Assembly (NCBI GenBank): GCA_008931825.1 | Contig: QXVZ01009335.1 | Span: 1-64,000, forward strand | DNA: 64,000 nucleotides | Direction: 5' to 3' | DNA from: Phallusia fumigata | Lineage: Eukaryota > Chordata > Ascidiacea > Phlebobranchia > Ascidiidae | In this document: one piece after another, positions 1 through 10,509 of the stretch | How positions within the stretch are numbered: position 1 is the first letter of the stretch | Layout: each line of letters starts with the position of its first letter | The notes under the pieces: model-generated | What the model saw: only the letters and a program-made list of their open reading frames with translations | Told to the model about the DNA's origin: nothing | Databases searched by the model: none | Made by a program: the position numbers and the translations under genes

Positions 1-192
1 AATTTATCTCCCGAACAAAATAGTGGCGCACCAATGTATGGGCAAAGAAGTAAAAAATTAGCTGGATACTATAGCGTATCCTTTGCCAAACCCTTGTTTT
101 ACTAAATAGGCTATGGGATCCATCACAAGCATTTACAATTGTTTTAAAACATGTTGGTGTGGTTTAAAGTTTTTTTTACAATCACTATTTAG

Positions 193-3100
193 GTGAACAT
201 TTCCAAAGAATGTGGACCTGACGAAATCTGTAGCAGCAATCTTCAGATGGGTGCTCAATATGTTGTAAAGTCGAAAGATGATGTGTGGGAGAACTTGAGG
301 TATAAAGCACTTTCTGGTAGTAGAGGGTTGTGATTTTGGATAGTGGTACTACCGAAATGGGCTACAGCATGTCTCTAGGCTTTTATAACTAAATTGTTTC
401 TGCGAAAATAAAATCTTTTTAAACTTTTGGTGGGTATTGAAAATATATACAATGTGATAAATATAAATGGATGCGGAAAATATCATTGAAGGGGCCTTAT
501 TGTATGTGAAATAGTGACATGAAGAACACACTACAAAAGCTACAAATACATTAGATCAGAAGTGGCTGACATGTCACCACATAGGATGAAAGAAATTTTT
601 TGGTAATGCATGATCGACTGGTCAGTAATAATGTCATATTTACAATAACAAATATGAGATCCTCTTACAACAATATTTTAACTTTTCTCCTTTCAAGTTG
701 TGCGGGCCCACCTGAAAGAAGCACCAAAGCATATGTAACCAACCAGTTGATGCATGTATTTTCTCCTTTTCAGGAAAACGGAAATTTAAAACTAACACAA
801 AATTAGACATTATTGACTAGTTGAGACTACACGAGCGACCTGTTAGCTTCACCAGCATTTGATGAAAAAATATTAAATTTAAATGAAGTATAATCAATAT
901 GCATGTACTCGGTGGAGACTTACAATATGATTTTGTGATGCCCACAATAGATGTTTCTTGTTTGACAAATAAAACCCTAATAGGCTATTTTTATACCTTA
1001 CCAGTAATACAGGACCAAGTGGACAACCATTGCTGTTAATTGGCTTGGAGAAAGAAATTGGTTTGCGAATAAATATTACCAATAAAAATGCGGAAGATGC
1101 ACATCAAGCTAAACTGAAGATAACACTTCCTCCCGTTTTGCAATACGTTGGGTTTGTCCAAATCAATGCTTCGGTATGTAAAATTTTTCCCAGTGTGTTA
1201 AAACTGTTTGTTAACTTGTTAATTTGCTTGTTTAGGCAGCAACTGTTTCTTGCACAACTGATACTTCGAATAAATCACTCGTTATCTGCTATCTTGGCAA
1301 TCCTTTTCGCACCAACAGCATGCTTGAAATGATCGTTCGCTTGGGAAATAATGAAAAGCTATATAATGTTAATGAGTTCACTGTCTTTACACAAATTTTC
1401 ACGTAAGTCTATTTGGGGTAGAAGGAATATTTGTAAAATCTAGATAATTTCGGGTCTCCTTCCATGAAGGGGACACATATTGTTTTTACTCTGTTTTTTC
1501 TGTCTAAAATGAGTTTGTTCCCATGTTTTGGTCAAGCAGGAGTTGTTCAAATTTTCACATGATAGATGTGTAGGGCACCCTGATGCAACCACAAATGTAC
1601 AAATAGAACTAGTTGCACGATCAATGATGTATCTAAATTTTCCAAATGCTACAGAAAATCCAACACAGTGGCGGCACCCGTTACCTGTTAATATTTTTAT
1701 TTTCACATTAAACATGCAGCTGGTGATTAGTTAAACAGAAACAAATGCAGTTGTATCGGCTCTGTTGCATGTGTAAAAACCACTTGCTTTAACATAAATT
1801 AGAGACAAATTGCACTTGTTCGAATTCATTTTAAGATGTCAGTTCCTATTACCTGATTTTAGCCACAGATTTAGTCAAATCTCAATATTTTCCTGATGTT
1901 AAACTCATCGATAAGAACAAGGAATTTTCAAAATTGCTTGATTGACACAGAATATGTGATTGTAAATAAGGTATTAAGGATGAAATTAACACTATGTGCT
2001 CTGGTATGCCTTAAAACTTCAGCAGTCACCAAGCTACCCAAGTTAGTCAAAATATAAAAAGAATGTTTAAATTGCATAAACTAGCAAAACTTCTGATCAA
2101 CTGCAATGAGTGTTTGGGGACTCATGCTTTTCTGCCTGCAAAAACAGTGTAAACCACATATTCTAGGGTAACAGTGTAAACCACATAGTGAATATACATT
2201 CCTCTTGGGTTGCAGTGTTTGAAATGGATTACCATTTGAAAGGCCATTTTTTTAGTTGTTTATTGTCACAGGTCAAGTACACAACCAAAGTTGGACGAAG
2301 TAACTGCTCATCGGGTCTCAGTAAAAGTGCAAGCTCAAATTAATATCGCAGGTTTTCCTTCAGTAGACCAGGTGGAATTTGGTGGCAAGGTTGTTGGTGA
2401 ATCAGCTGTTGAACGCCCAGAGGATGCTGGTTTGTTAAACTTTTCCTTGACTACAAAGGAACTTCAATCTTCGTAATAAATGTAAAACATGTTTTTGACA
2501 GGCCTTTACATTGGACACACTTATGAGATCGAAAACTTGGGGTCAAGTGAAGTTGCTGATGTGTATGTTAATATTAGTTGGCCACAACTTATACACAATG
2601 GAAAGTGGTTATTTTATTTGCTGAACACAGAGGTGATATATTAATTTTAATAGGCATGTTGTTTTTATTTTAAGCATAAGACATGTTTTCTTTTTTGTAG
2701 GTGTCTGGTCCTGGTAAAACAAATGACACAGTATGTTATGTCCCTGAACAAGAAACTAATCCATTGAACCTTAAGTTAAACCCACTTGCAGCAAACTCAC
2801 CTGAAAGAAGGAAGCGGGAGGTTGATGGTCAGTTAGTTTCACTTTCTGTTTAAGCATTTTGCCTAAATGATTGTGCTGGCCATATACAAAAAAGCATTTC
2901 AATGTTGCATCATACTAGTCAATTTTCCCTCTTTTTGGGCCCACCTTTAAGACTTAAAATAGCTAAAAAATAACTAAATAAACAAAATAACATCTAGTGG
3001 TTATTACATTTTTAATTCAAGAACAACAACAAGTTTGACTTGAAAAATTACCAATTCACAATAAAGATTTGTTTGTGTTGGTCAAGGAATCACCTATTTA

Positions 3101-5083
3101 AGCGAACAATGTCTAAATTGTCTGAAAAGTCCCCCTAATATGTCTGAATTAGATGAAATTTGTACAGTTTGTATAATATGCCATTGTGGTGCACAAATTG
3201 TTAACCCTGCATTCTAGGCAGTTCACGGGCTTGCCCATATCTTAACAGTCTCCTACAATTAATCTACAATTTTGTTTGTCGAATCCGCCACTTTTCTGCC
3301 TGCAGATACGGCCATGAAATAAAAGCTTTAGTACCTGTGGGACCTAGTGTAAAATATTGTGCTGTATATATACATATATATATGCATATACTTTGTAATT
3401 GGGTAATAAAGTGTATGAAAAGTCACCCTTCTAGTTTAACCAGGTCATTTCTACAGTTTTAGGTAGAAGATAGTAAAGCAAACAAAACAACTTTTAGCTG
3501 GCTGTCTGTATTGTACTGGATCTCTATCATACCATTTTATTTTTTTACCAATATTTTACTTACAATGGTATATAACCTACATATATAGTATCATGCATGG
3601 TTTGCAACATTTTGCAGTTTTATTTTTGTTTTTCGGACACATCGTTCAATATGTTTATTTGTCTTACACCCTTTTTTTACTTTTACCAGCATCAGACAGT
3701 GCACCGGAGGTTAGCAGTGTTGGAACCACAAAAACTGTTTCAACAAGCGAAAGCCTAGTATGTGTTGTTGCTTCAATTTATGCTTCATTTTCCCAACTTA
3801 TTCTTTAACATTTTTTTTTGTCAGAAATGTTCTGGTTTAGCCAAATGTGTTCATTTTACATGTTCGCTTGGAACATTGAAAACCTCAAAAGAAGTGTTCA
3901 TAAAGTTAAATGCTGTTGTGTGGAACAGTACATTTTTAGAGGTAAGTGTCATTTAAACTGTTGGTTGGTTCCTTTTAAAAGTTTTTTAACATAGCTATGT
4001 AACTCAAGGGCAAACTAAAGCCTTCACAAGCATATTTCTACAGTTTCTGATATAATATAGACTAAAAAATCTAGTATCTGTTTGAAAACCCTTGCCTCTT
4101 GGCGACTCTTAAACTATAAATTGTTGTGCACTACTGGCAGCACCATGCCTTTAAAACCTAATTAGTAGAACATTAGCCCTAGATATGCTGCTGTCATGGA
4201 TCCTTCCCTTGCATACATTTTTTCATCCTTGCCTCGCTGCACAAAAATGTATAAAAAGGCTGTTTCCTATTTGATATTATGCCCACTATGGACTTCAGTG
4301 ATATATTGATGAAACTTACTTGTCACTGAAGTTTCTATAGGCCAGATACTAAAAAGATCATGAACTTGCTTTTTAACACAGTTTTAACAACAGAAATTTT
4401 TGTGTTATGTTATTAAGGAATACTATGGTGTTGCCGAAATTAGAGTGTATTCCGAAGCAACCGTTGCTGTTGATCGTGGCAATATTTTGTATGCACAATC
4501 CTCTGTCTTGTCTTATCAAGTCTCCACAAGCATTCTTTCTGAGCAGGTGAAAGTCACTTTTGTAAAATCATAAGCATTTGTAGCATAGCAACAATGTTAC
4601 ATTTAAAAATATATTTTTAGGTTATACCTGCAGATCAGGAGGTTGGGTTGTTGGTGATTGCTGTTGCAACCTTAGCTGGAGTCATTCTGCTTGTTATAAT
4701 AGTTCTTGTGTTGTGGCGGGTAAGTGTTTGGTATATGTTTTAACTTTCAGTATTGGCTAAAAACCATTTTTGCTTGTAAAAACCTCCGCACGAATTTTGG
4801 GCACATAAAAGACTTGTTTCTAAAAATGTACAACAATAATAAATGTTGATAAAATATCAGTGCATGAAATTGGGCACTATAAGCTTATTGCATTTAAATT
4901 CTTTTTGTTCCTTTTTTGTATTGTTCACAAGAGTTGCATGCTGACTGAGTAATGCCTGTTTTGTAACGCAATTAGTGTGGTTTCTTCAAACGACGGCGTG
5001 ATTTCGGGGATTACCATAAAGCACGTCGACACAAGCAAGCATCGAAGAAAGCCGATGAGCAATCAGATCCTATGAACTATTAA
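193..5083 (+). CDS. ITGA: Integrin alpha subunit, 3' part (partial gene)
   Basis: Type I membrane receptor subunit that pairs with an integrin beta chain to bind extracellular matrix. Exons: 193-299, 1005-1173, 1236-1402, 2272-2429, 2502-2632, 2701-2827, 3690-3757, 3825-3941, 4418-4546, 4621-4719, 4976-5083; phases agree and give 459 residues. The first exon carries the thigh/calf signature CGPDEIC. Exon 6 has a furin-type site, ERRKRE, so the chain is probably cut into heavy and light chains as in alpha-V or alpha-5. Exon 8 has the CVHFTC cysteine pair. Exon 10 is the transmembrane segment, and the last exon opens with CGFFKRRR, the inner-membrane clasp motif, followed by a basic tail ending DPMNY. 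The beta-propeller half lies upstream of the window. An open frame from base 1 to a possible donor at about 75 could be the preceding exon, but it is not convincing. Which alpha subclass this is cannot be told from the C-terminal half. Confidence 0.93.
1455..1590 (+). repeat. Copy of dispersed repeat family R1
   Basis: Within an integrin intron. It carries the two family landmarks, an AAGGGGACACATATTG-like block followed by a T-rich stretch, then a block close to CATGTTTTGGTCAAG and GGAGTTGTTCAAATTTT. Similar blocks occur near 26360, 45640-45870 (reverse), 50310, 54230, 54440, 55150 and 58560. No coding capacity is seen. Confidence 0.6.
2143..2190. repeat. Short direct repeat in integrin intron
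   Basis: The 18-bp string AACAGTGTAAACCACATA occurs twice about 27 bp apart in the intron before exon 2272-2429. Probably a local slippage product. Confidence 0.6.
2828..3689. other. Integrin intron with decayed repeat
   Basis: This 862-bp intron holds a stretch at 3120-3215 resembling 55540-55605 (ATGAAATTTG.ACAGTTTGTATAA and CATTGTGGTGCA shared), an AT microsatellite at about 3365-3392, and CACCCTTCTAGTTTA, which recurs at about 55955. It is a diverged copy of repeat family R2; no exon is visible. Confidence 0.5.
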
Positions 5084-6660
5084 TTTCCACTTGACATGTG
5101 TGCATATGTTCTTGGTAATTATTACATTTTTGTGTGTTCTATCACGAATTGCAACGTAATTAACTCCCTAATTTACTAAACTTGCACAAAACTGTGGCGA
5201 GTGTTAGTCGTTTCGTTTGGAGCTTTATTATGTGACTGTGCCCACAAACAAGCACTGCATGACTCCACTTTGCATTTAGTGCGAGCGTGCGTGCACTAAC
5301 AAAACAGCATTTATAACATAATTGTATTTCTACAAATCAAGTTTTGTTTAATTGTTTTTTAAACATACCATTCTACGAGTTAGGTGTGTGGGTGTAGACC
5401 TCTAATTTGCAGCTGTACTTTTCTTGGTTTTTCAACGTGTGTTTTTGGTATCTTCCTTTTTCCGATTACAGCGTTTTTTCAATTTTAGTTTGGATTTTTC
5501 GAGCGACGTCGGTTCAACCAAAATCTTCCCACACACAAAGCTAAACGATCTCAAAACGTGAAAACCGACAAAGCTGTTAGCCAACGAATATTACAGCATC
5601 AGACGTCATGGCAAGTTTACTCCGACTGACCCCAAAATGATTTTGATCCAATCACGTTCAACTATTTTACTTTGTTGCACGTGGCATTGTTGGTTTGTGA
5701 TAATGCTTTATGTTATCGCCGTTGTCATCCGAAAAGTTGTGTATGAGATTATGGCGCCATTTCGTTTCTTTGACCTAGAACTGAATTCGATTTTTTTGCC
5801 TTTGTAACTCAGCCAGCGCCCATATGTTTTTAATTGCTGTGTGTCCGGATTGGCAAAATGTTACTGTCGCAATACACAAACTTGCATGCCGCCCGGCGAT
5901 CGCTTATTTTACGCTATTACCATTTCTTTTTCAGCAAAGCTTGTGTTTTTGTTTGCTTCTTTTAGAATGTAGGTGGATTTCGTTCAATCCTCGTTTGTTT
6001 ATGTGTACTCTAATGATGGTTCAGATTCATGAATTCACATTTAGCACAAGTTGTCGCAGTATTATTAAGGTTATCCGTTTTGTGCCTACTTAATCTGTAA
6101 TATTTCAACTTTTGGTCACTAACAAACTCACACCTAAGTGCGCCCAAAACCAATTTCTTTTGTACTAATATTTCAGTTGTTTACATGGCTATTATTAAAT
6201 AGAGGTGTTAATACAATTTTCTCGCTAGTAATTAAATCACTTTTGATTGGAAGTATGATGTAGCAGCGGACCAATTTTTTAGCCTTTAAATGTGCCCTAC
6301 ATGTAAATGGCACACGCCCATCATCTACTCCATGACTTGTTGTGAAAAACAGTGCAACTGCCAATAAAAGTTGGTTTTCCCACGGTCGCGTGTGGCTTTT
6401 TGTTTCATTTTTCTGTTGTTGTTTTGGTACAGACAGCACGCATGTGGTTGCTAAGTGTCTTCACGGCACAACTTCCCTTCCCTTTCGCCGCGCTTATTTT
6501 TGTACGAAGGGTGCGAACTCGAGAGCTCGTCACATTTTTGCTGACGCGCCCGCCCTGTAGACACTACATCCACTGTGTCTGACGCCGTTCGTCGCTGACC
6601 TTGGGTGGGAGAAGTATGACCCTGTCTCGCTTTCCGCGCAAGGACCCAACGCATTAGCAG
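4967..6660. repeat. First copy of a 1.7-kb direct duplication
   Basis: Begins just before the last integrin exon and runs through the 3' flank to the N at 6661. The same sequence restarts at 6662 with scattered substitutions and one- to few-base indels, for example near 5180 against 6874 and 5280-5300 against 6975-6995. The copy starts and stops exactly at the N, the pattern expected from two overlapping haplotype contigs joined without merging. Confidence 0.9.
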
Positions 6661-6661
6661 N
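6661..6661. other. Single-N contig join
   Basis: An isolated N separating the two copies of the 1.7-kb duplication; it marks an assembly junction rather than one ambiguous base. Confidence 0.85.
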
Positions 6662-8357
6662 CGCAATTAGTGTGGTTTCTTCAAACGACGGCGTGATTTC
6701 GGGGATTACCATAAAGCACGTCGACACAAGCAAGCATCGAAGAAAGCCGATGAGCAATCAGATCCTATGAACTATTAATTTCCACTTGACATGTGTGCAT
6801 ATGTTCTTGGTAATTATTACATTTTTGTGTGTTCTATCACGAATTGCAACGTAATTAACTCCCTAATTTACTATAACTTGCACAAAACTGTGGCGAGTGT
6901 TAGTCGTTTCGTTTGGAGCTTTATTATGTGACTGTGCCCACAAACAAGCACTGCATGACTCCACTTTGCATTTGGTGCGTGCGTGCGTGCACTAACAAAC
7001 AGCATTTATAACATAATTGTATTTTTACAATTCAAGTTTTGTTTAATTGTTTTTTAAACATACAATTCTACGATTTAGGTGTGTGGGTGTAGACCTCTAA
7101 TTTGCAGCTGTACTTTTCTTAATGGTTTTCAACGTGTGTTTTTGGTATCTTCCTTTTTCCGATTACAGCGTTTTTTCAATTTTAGTTTGGATTTTTCGAG
7201 CGACGTCGGTTCAACCAAAATCTTCCCACACACAAAGCTAAACGATCTCAAAACGTGAAAACCGACAAAGCTGTTAGCCAACGAATATTACAGCATCAGA
7301 CGTCATGGCAAGTTTACTCCGACTGACCCCAAAATGATTTTGATCCAATCACGTTCAACTATTTTACTTTGTTGCACGTGGCATTGTTGGTTTGTGATAA
7401 TGCTTTATGTTATCGCCGTTGTCATCCGAAAAGTTGTGTATGAGATTATGGCGCCATTTCGTTTCTTTGACCTAGAACTGAATTCGATTTTTTTGCCTTT
7501 GTAACTCAGCCAGCGCCCATATGTTTTTAATTGCTGTGTGTCCGGATTGGCAAAATGTTACTGTCGCAATACACAAACTTGCATGCCGCCCGGCGATCGC
7601 TTATTTTACGCTATTACCATTTCTTTTTCAGCAAAGCTTGTGTTTTTGTTTGCTTCTTTTAGAATGTAGGTGGATTTCGTTCAATCCTCGTTTGTTTATG
7701 TGTACTCTAATGATGGTTCAGATTCATGAATTCACATTTAGCACAAGTTGTCGCAGTATTATTAAGGTTATCCGTTTTGTGCCTACTTAATCTGTAATAT
7801 TTCAACTTTTGGTCACTAACAAACTCACACCTAAGTGCGCCCAAAACCAATTTCTTTTGTACTAATATTTCAGTTGTTTACATGGCTATTATTAAATAGA
7901 GGTGTTAATACAATTTTCTCGCTAGTAATTAAATCACTTTTGATTGGAAGTATGATGTAGCAGCGGACCAATTTTTTAGCCTTTAAATGTGCCCTACATG
8001 TAAATGGCACACGCCCATCATCTACTCCATGACTTGTTGTGAAAAACAGTGCAACTGCCAATAAAAGTTGGTTTTCCCACGGTCGCGTGTGGCTTTTTGT
8101 TTCATTTTTCTGTTGTTGTTTTGGTACAGACAGCACGCATGTGGTTGCTAAGTGTCTTCACGGCACAACTTCCCTTCCCTTTCGCCGCGCTTATTTTTGT
8201 ACGAGGGGTGCGAACTCGAGAGCTCGTCACATTTTTGCTGACGCGCCCGCCCTGTAGACACTACATCCACTGTGTCTGACGCCGTTCGTCGCTGACCTTG
8301 GGTGGGAGAAGTATGACCCTGTCTCGCTTTCCGCGCAAGGACCCAACGCATTAGCAG
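6662..8357. repeat. Second copy of the 1.7-kb direct duplication
   Basis: Matches 4967-6660 almost base for base, including the last integrin exon, then continues past 8357 into sequence absent from the first copy. It ends inside the phrase ACGCATTAGCAG shared by both copies. It has no gene of its own apart from the duplicated exon. Confidence 0.9.
6671..6778 (+). pseudogene. Duplicate of the last integrin alpha exon
   Basis: This 108-bp copy of exon 4976-5083 keeps the acceptor AG, the CGFFKRRR opening and the stop codon, with no change visible. It has no preceding transmembrane exon, so it cannot make a separate integrin. It is either an assembly artefact (favoured) or a recent partial gene duplication offering an alternative terminal exon. 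Confidence 0.75.
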
Positions 8358-9104
8358 AAACAGTGCCAGCGACACCACCAACCGCCATTGTTTCTTTATT
8401 TAGCACTTTCGGCGTCGTTGAGCCGATGCAAAAAGAATAAAAATAATGTCCGTTTTCAAGTATGCGATTAGTGGTGACGTCATAGTAGAACTGAGAAACG
8501 CCCATTTTATCAAAATACCGGGTTGTACACACTAAAACTTCGGCAATAACAGCGTGATTATCTGATCTTGTGTTTCCACGAGAAAGAAACTAAAGTAGTA
8601 TTCTTCCAACCTGTGAAACCTAATGAGTTCAATCAAATGAAGTCACTAGCTACCTCAAACCGAAAATAAAATAATCCAACGGAATTGCAATAGGGCAGTA
8701 AGCTTGAAAGCAGACACTAACAACTTTGTGTCGCCCATCAGGGATAAAGTAAAATAAACGCACACGCTCTTGTGAAGACCACTGCATTTGTGGCTGGGCA
8801 TCGGTGATGGGCTACATTCCTTTAAACAACCACCTGTCCGCAGATAATCTGATTTTCAAAGTTCTATCTTTCGTAATAAATTACATCAGCTTGGTAATTT
8901 CCGGCATACGTTCGGCAAAACATGCTTGAAAAGTTTTATTGGCACGATCTACGTAGGTAATGAATGCACATTGAAAAAGAATTGTGCAATTATCTATTGC
9001 TGTGCATTCATCTACAACTTGTGAAAAGAATGAGAGGAAACGAACGACGCCTGATTAAATTATATCACAAGAACCACCAATAATTCGCCATCGGTTCATG
9101 TGAA
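8358..9104. other. Intergenic, nothing coding seen
   Basis: No exon with a family resemblance is visible on either strand. A perfect CRE-type octamer TGACGTCA sits at 8475-8482. The region is downstream of the integrin gene and may hold part of its untranslated region. Confidence 0.5.
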
Positions 9105-9490
9105 TAATTGTGACCGCGCCATTGATTTTATTGTTAGACATCCGTGCGATGAAGGGTTTTATATTTTTGTAAAATAGCAGCTAGCACAGTCGAAAGAACT
9201 TTTTTGACGCATATAAAATGGTTAAACAACTGGTGAAAAATACAAATTGCTACCTAACATTTTTCACTAGGTTCTTGGTTTTATACATTTATGCTTGGTA
9301 CTTTTGAATATAGTTGAAAAACTACACGCAGTGGTAATGAAAACATCAATATTGTTGCCAATGCGTTTTCTTCCGGTCTTTTCCTTTGCATGTACAATGA
9401 AGGAAAGGTAAAATTCACAGTAAGGTTTTTTTTGTAAAACATTCAACGAATGCTAGACCCGTTCCTTAACAGAAAAGTGCAATCTTTGTG
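9105..9490. repeat. First copy of a 386-bp direct duplication
   Basis: Matches 9492-9877 with a handful of substitutions and one balanced indel; the copies abut the single N at 9491. Same pattern as the 1.7-kb duplication, so the likely cause is unmerged overlapping haplotype contigs. Confidence 0.88.
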
Positions 9491-9491
9491 N
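9491..9491. other. Single-N contig join
   Basis: Isolated N between two near-identical 386-bp copies. Confidence 0.85.
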
Positions 9492-9877
9492 TAATTGTGA
9501 CCGCGCCATTGATTTTATTGTAAGACATCCGTGCGATGAAGGGTTTTATATTTTCGTAAAATAGCAGCTAGCACAGTCGAAAGAACTTTTTTGACGCATA
9601 TAAAATGGTTAAACAGCTGGTGAAAAATACAAATTGCTACCTAACATTTTTCACTAGGTACTTGGTTTTATACATTTATGTTTGGTACTTTTGAATATAG
9701 TTGAAAAACTACACGCAGTGGTAATCAAAACATCAATAGCGTTGCCAATGTGTTTTCTTCCCGTCTTTTCCTTTACATTTACAATGAAGGAAAGGTACAA
9801 TTCACAGTAAGGTTTTTTGTGTAAAACATTCAACGAATGCTAGATCCGTTCCTTAACAGAAAAGTGCAATCTTTGTG
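9492..9877. repeat. Second copy of the 386-bp direct duplication
   Basis: Continues beyond the end of the first copy at about 9878. No coding signal. Its ends coincide with the N, as expected of an assembly overlap. Confidence 0.88.
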
Positions 9878-10163
9878 CATCATGTAAACAAATCTACACA
9901 CCTAAATTGGATTCTTCAAATTTGCGATTACTTGTATCAAACGAAGGTTTCGGCTTCAGGGAAGAAATTTGAGTTAAATTTCCTGCAGGTTCAGTTCCAT
10001 GAAAATGAAAGGTGTTTGACATTAAGCCAAACGGCGATGGTGTTTGCAACAGCGGATGGGTCTAAACAATAAGAAGAAATTTGCAGGAATGTAGAAGCTA
10101 AGCAAGCAAATGTCAACATTGATTATGGTTATAAAAACGTTGCAAAACGAAAACTAAAGTTAC

Positions 10164-10457
10164 CATGACTGCAGTAGATGATGATTTAGCAGCCGTTTGC
10201 GCATCCAAGCAGGGTCGATCTGCAATTCGGCCGGAGTCCGTTGTTGTCAAACAGGACAATTTGTTGCTTTCCAATTTTGACCCGCCAATAATCTGACTGA
10301 CAAAGTCCAATCTAAAGTCGCTTGGTGGTATAGCTCGTGGAATGTTTGAGACGGTGGAATATGGGTGGGGCCTTGGTGGTCTGATGCCAAATGCAAAGGG
10401 AAAATTGATTTCTGGTTTGGAGATGGTCGTGCTACCCATCCTTGTTGCTAAATCCAT
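10164..10457 (-). CDS. Possible orphan first coding exon, unknown family
   Basis: A reverse-strand open frame starts with ATG at 10457 and runs 98 codons to a consensus donor (ATG|GTAACT, exon end 10164). The composition is protein-like: Pro/Arg-rich near the N terminus (FGIRPPRPHP) and a short hydrophobic run (FRLDFVSQIIGG) at about residues 48-59, which is reminiscent of N termini of some transcription factors, but I do not recognise it. No continuation exon was found downstream, where the 386-bp duplication and N at 9491 disturb the sequence; an N at 10509 lies just upstream. It may be the start of a gene broken by the assembly. Confidence 0.35.
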
Positions 10458-10508
10458 CCATGACGGAAAGCCAGCAGCTGAAATTATTAAACAATTTGAA
10501 ACTTGACT

Positions 10509-10509
10509 N
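10509..10509. other. Single-N contig join cutting the ZP gene
   Basis: Unlike 6661 and 9491 there is no repeated sequence across this N. Sequence to the right begins inside a coding exon of the CTLD-EGF-ZP gene, so the missing 5' end of that gene probably belongs here. Confidence 0.75.

Noticed and set aside
1-75. Frame from base 1 as an upstream integrin exon
   Set aside because: It is open and in phase but short, with a poor donor (AGC|GTATCC) and no recognisable integrin motif; not added to the model.
5824-6093. 89-codon forward frame repeated at 7521-7790
   Set aside because: Same reason: chance frame inside the assembly-type duplication.
6173-6439. 88-codon reverse frame repeated at 7870-8136
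   Set aside because: It is duplicated only because the DNA is duplicated; no family resemblance, no splice context, and it lies in integrin 3' flank.
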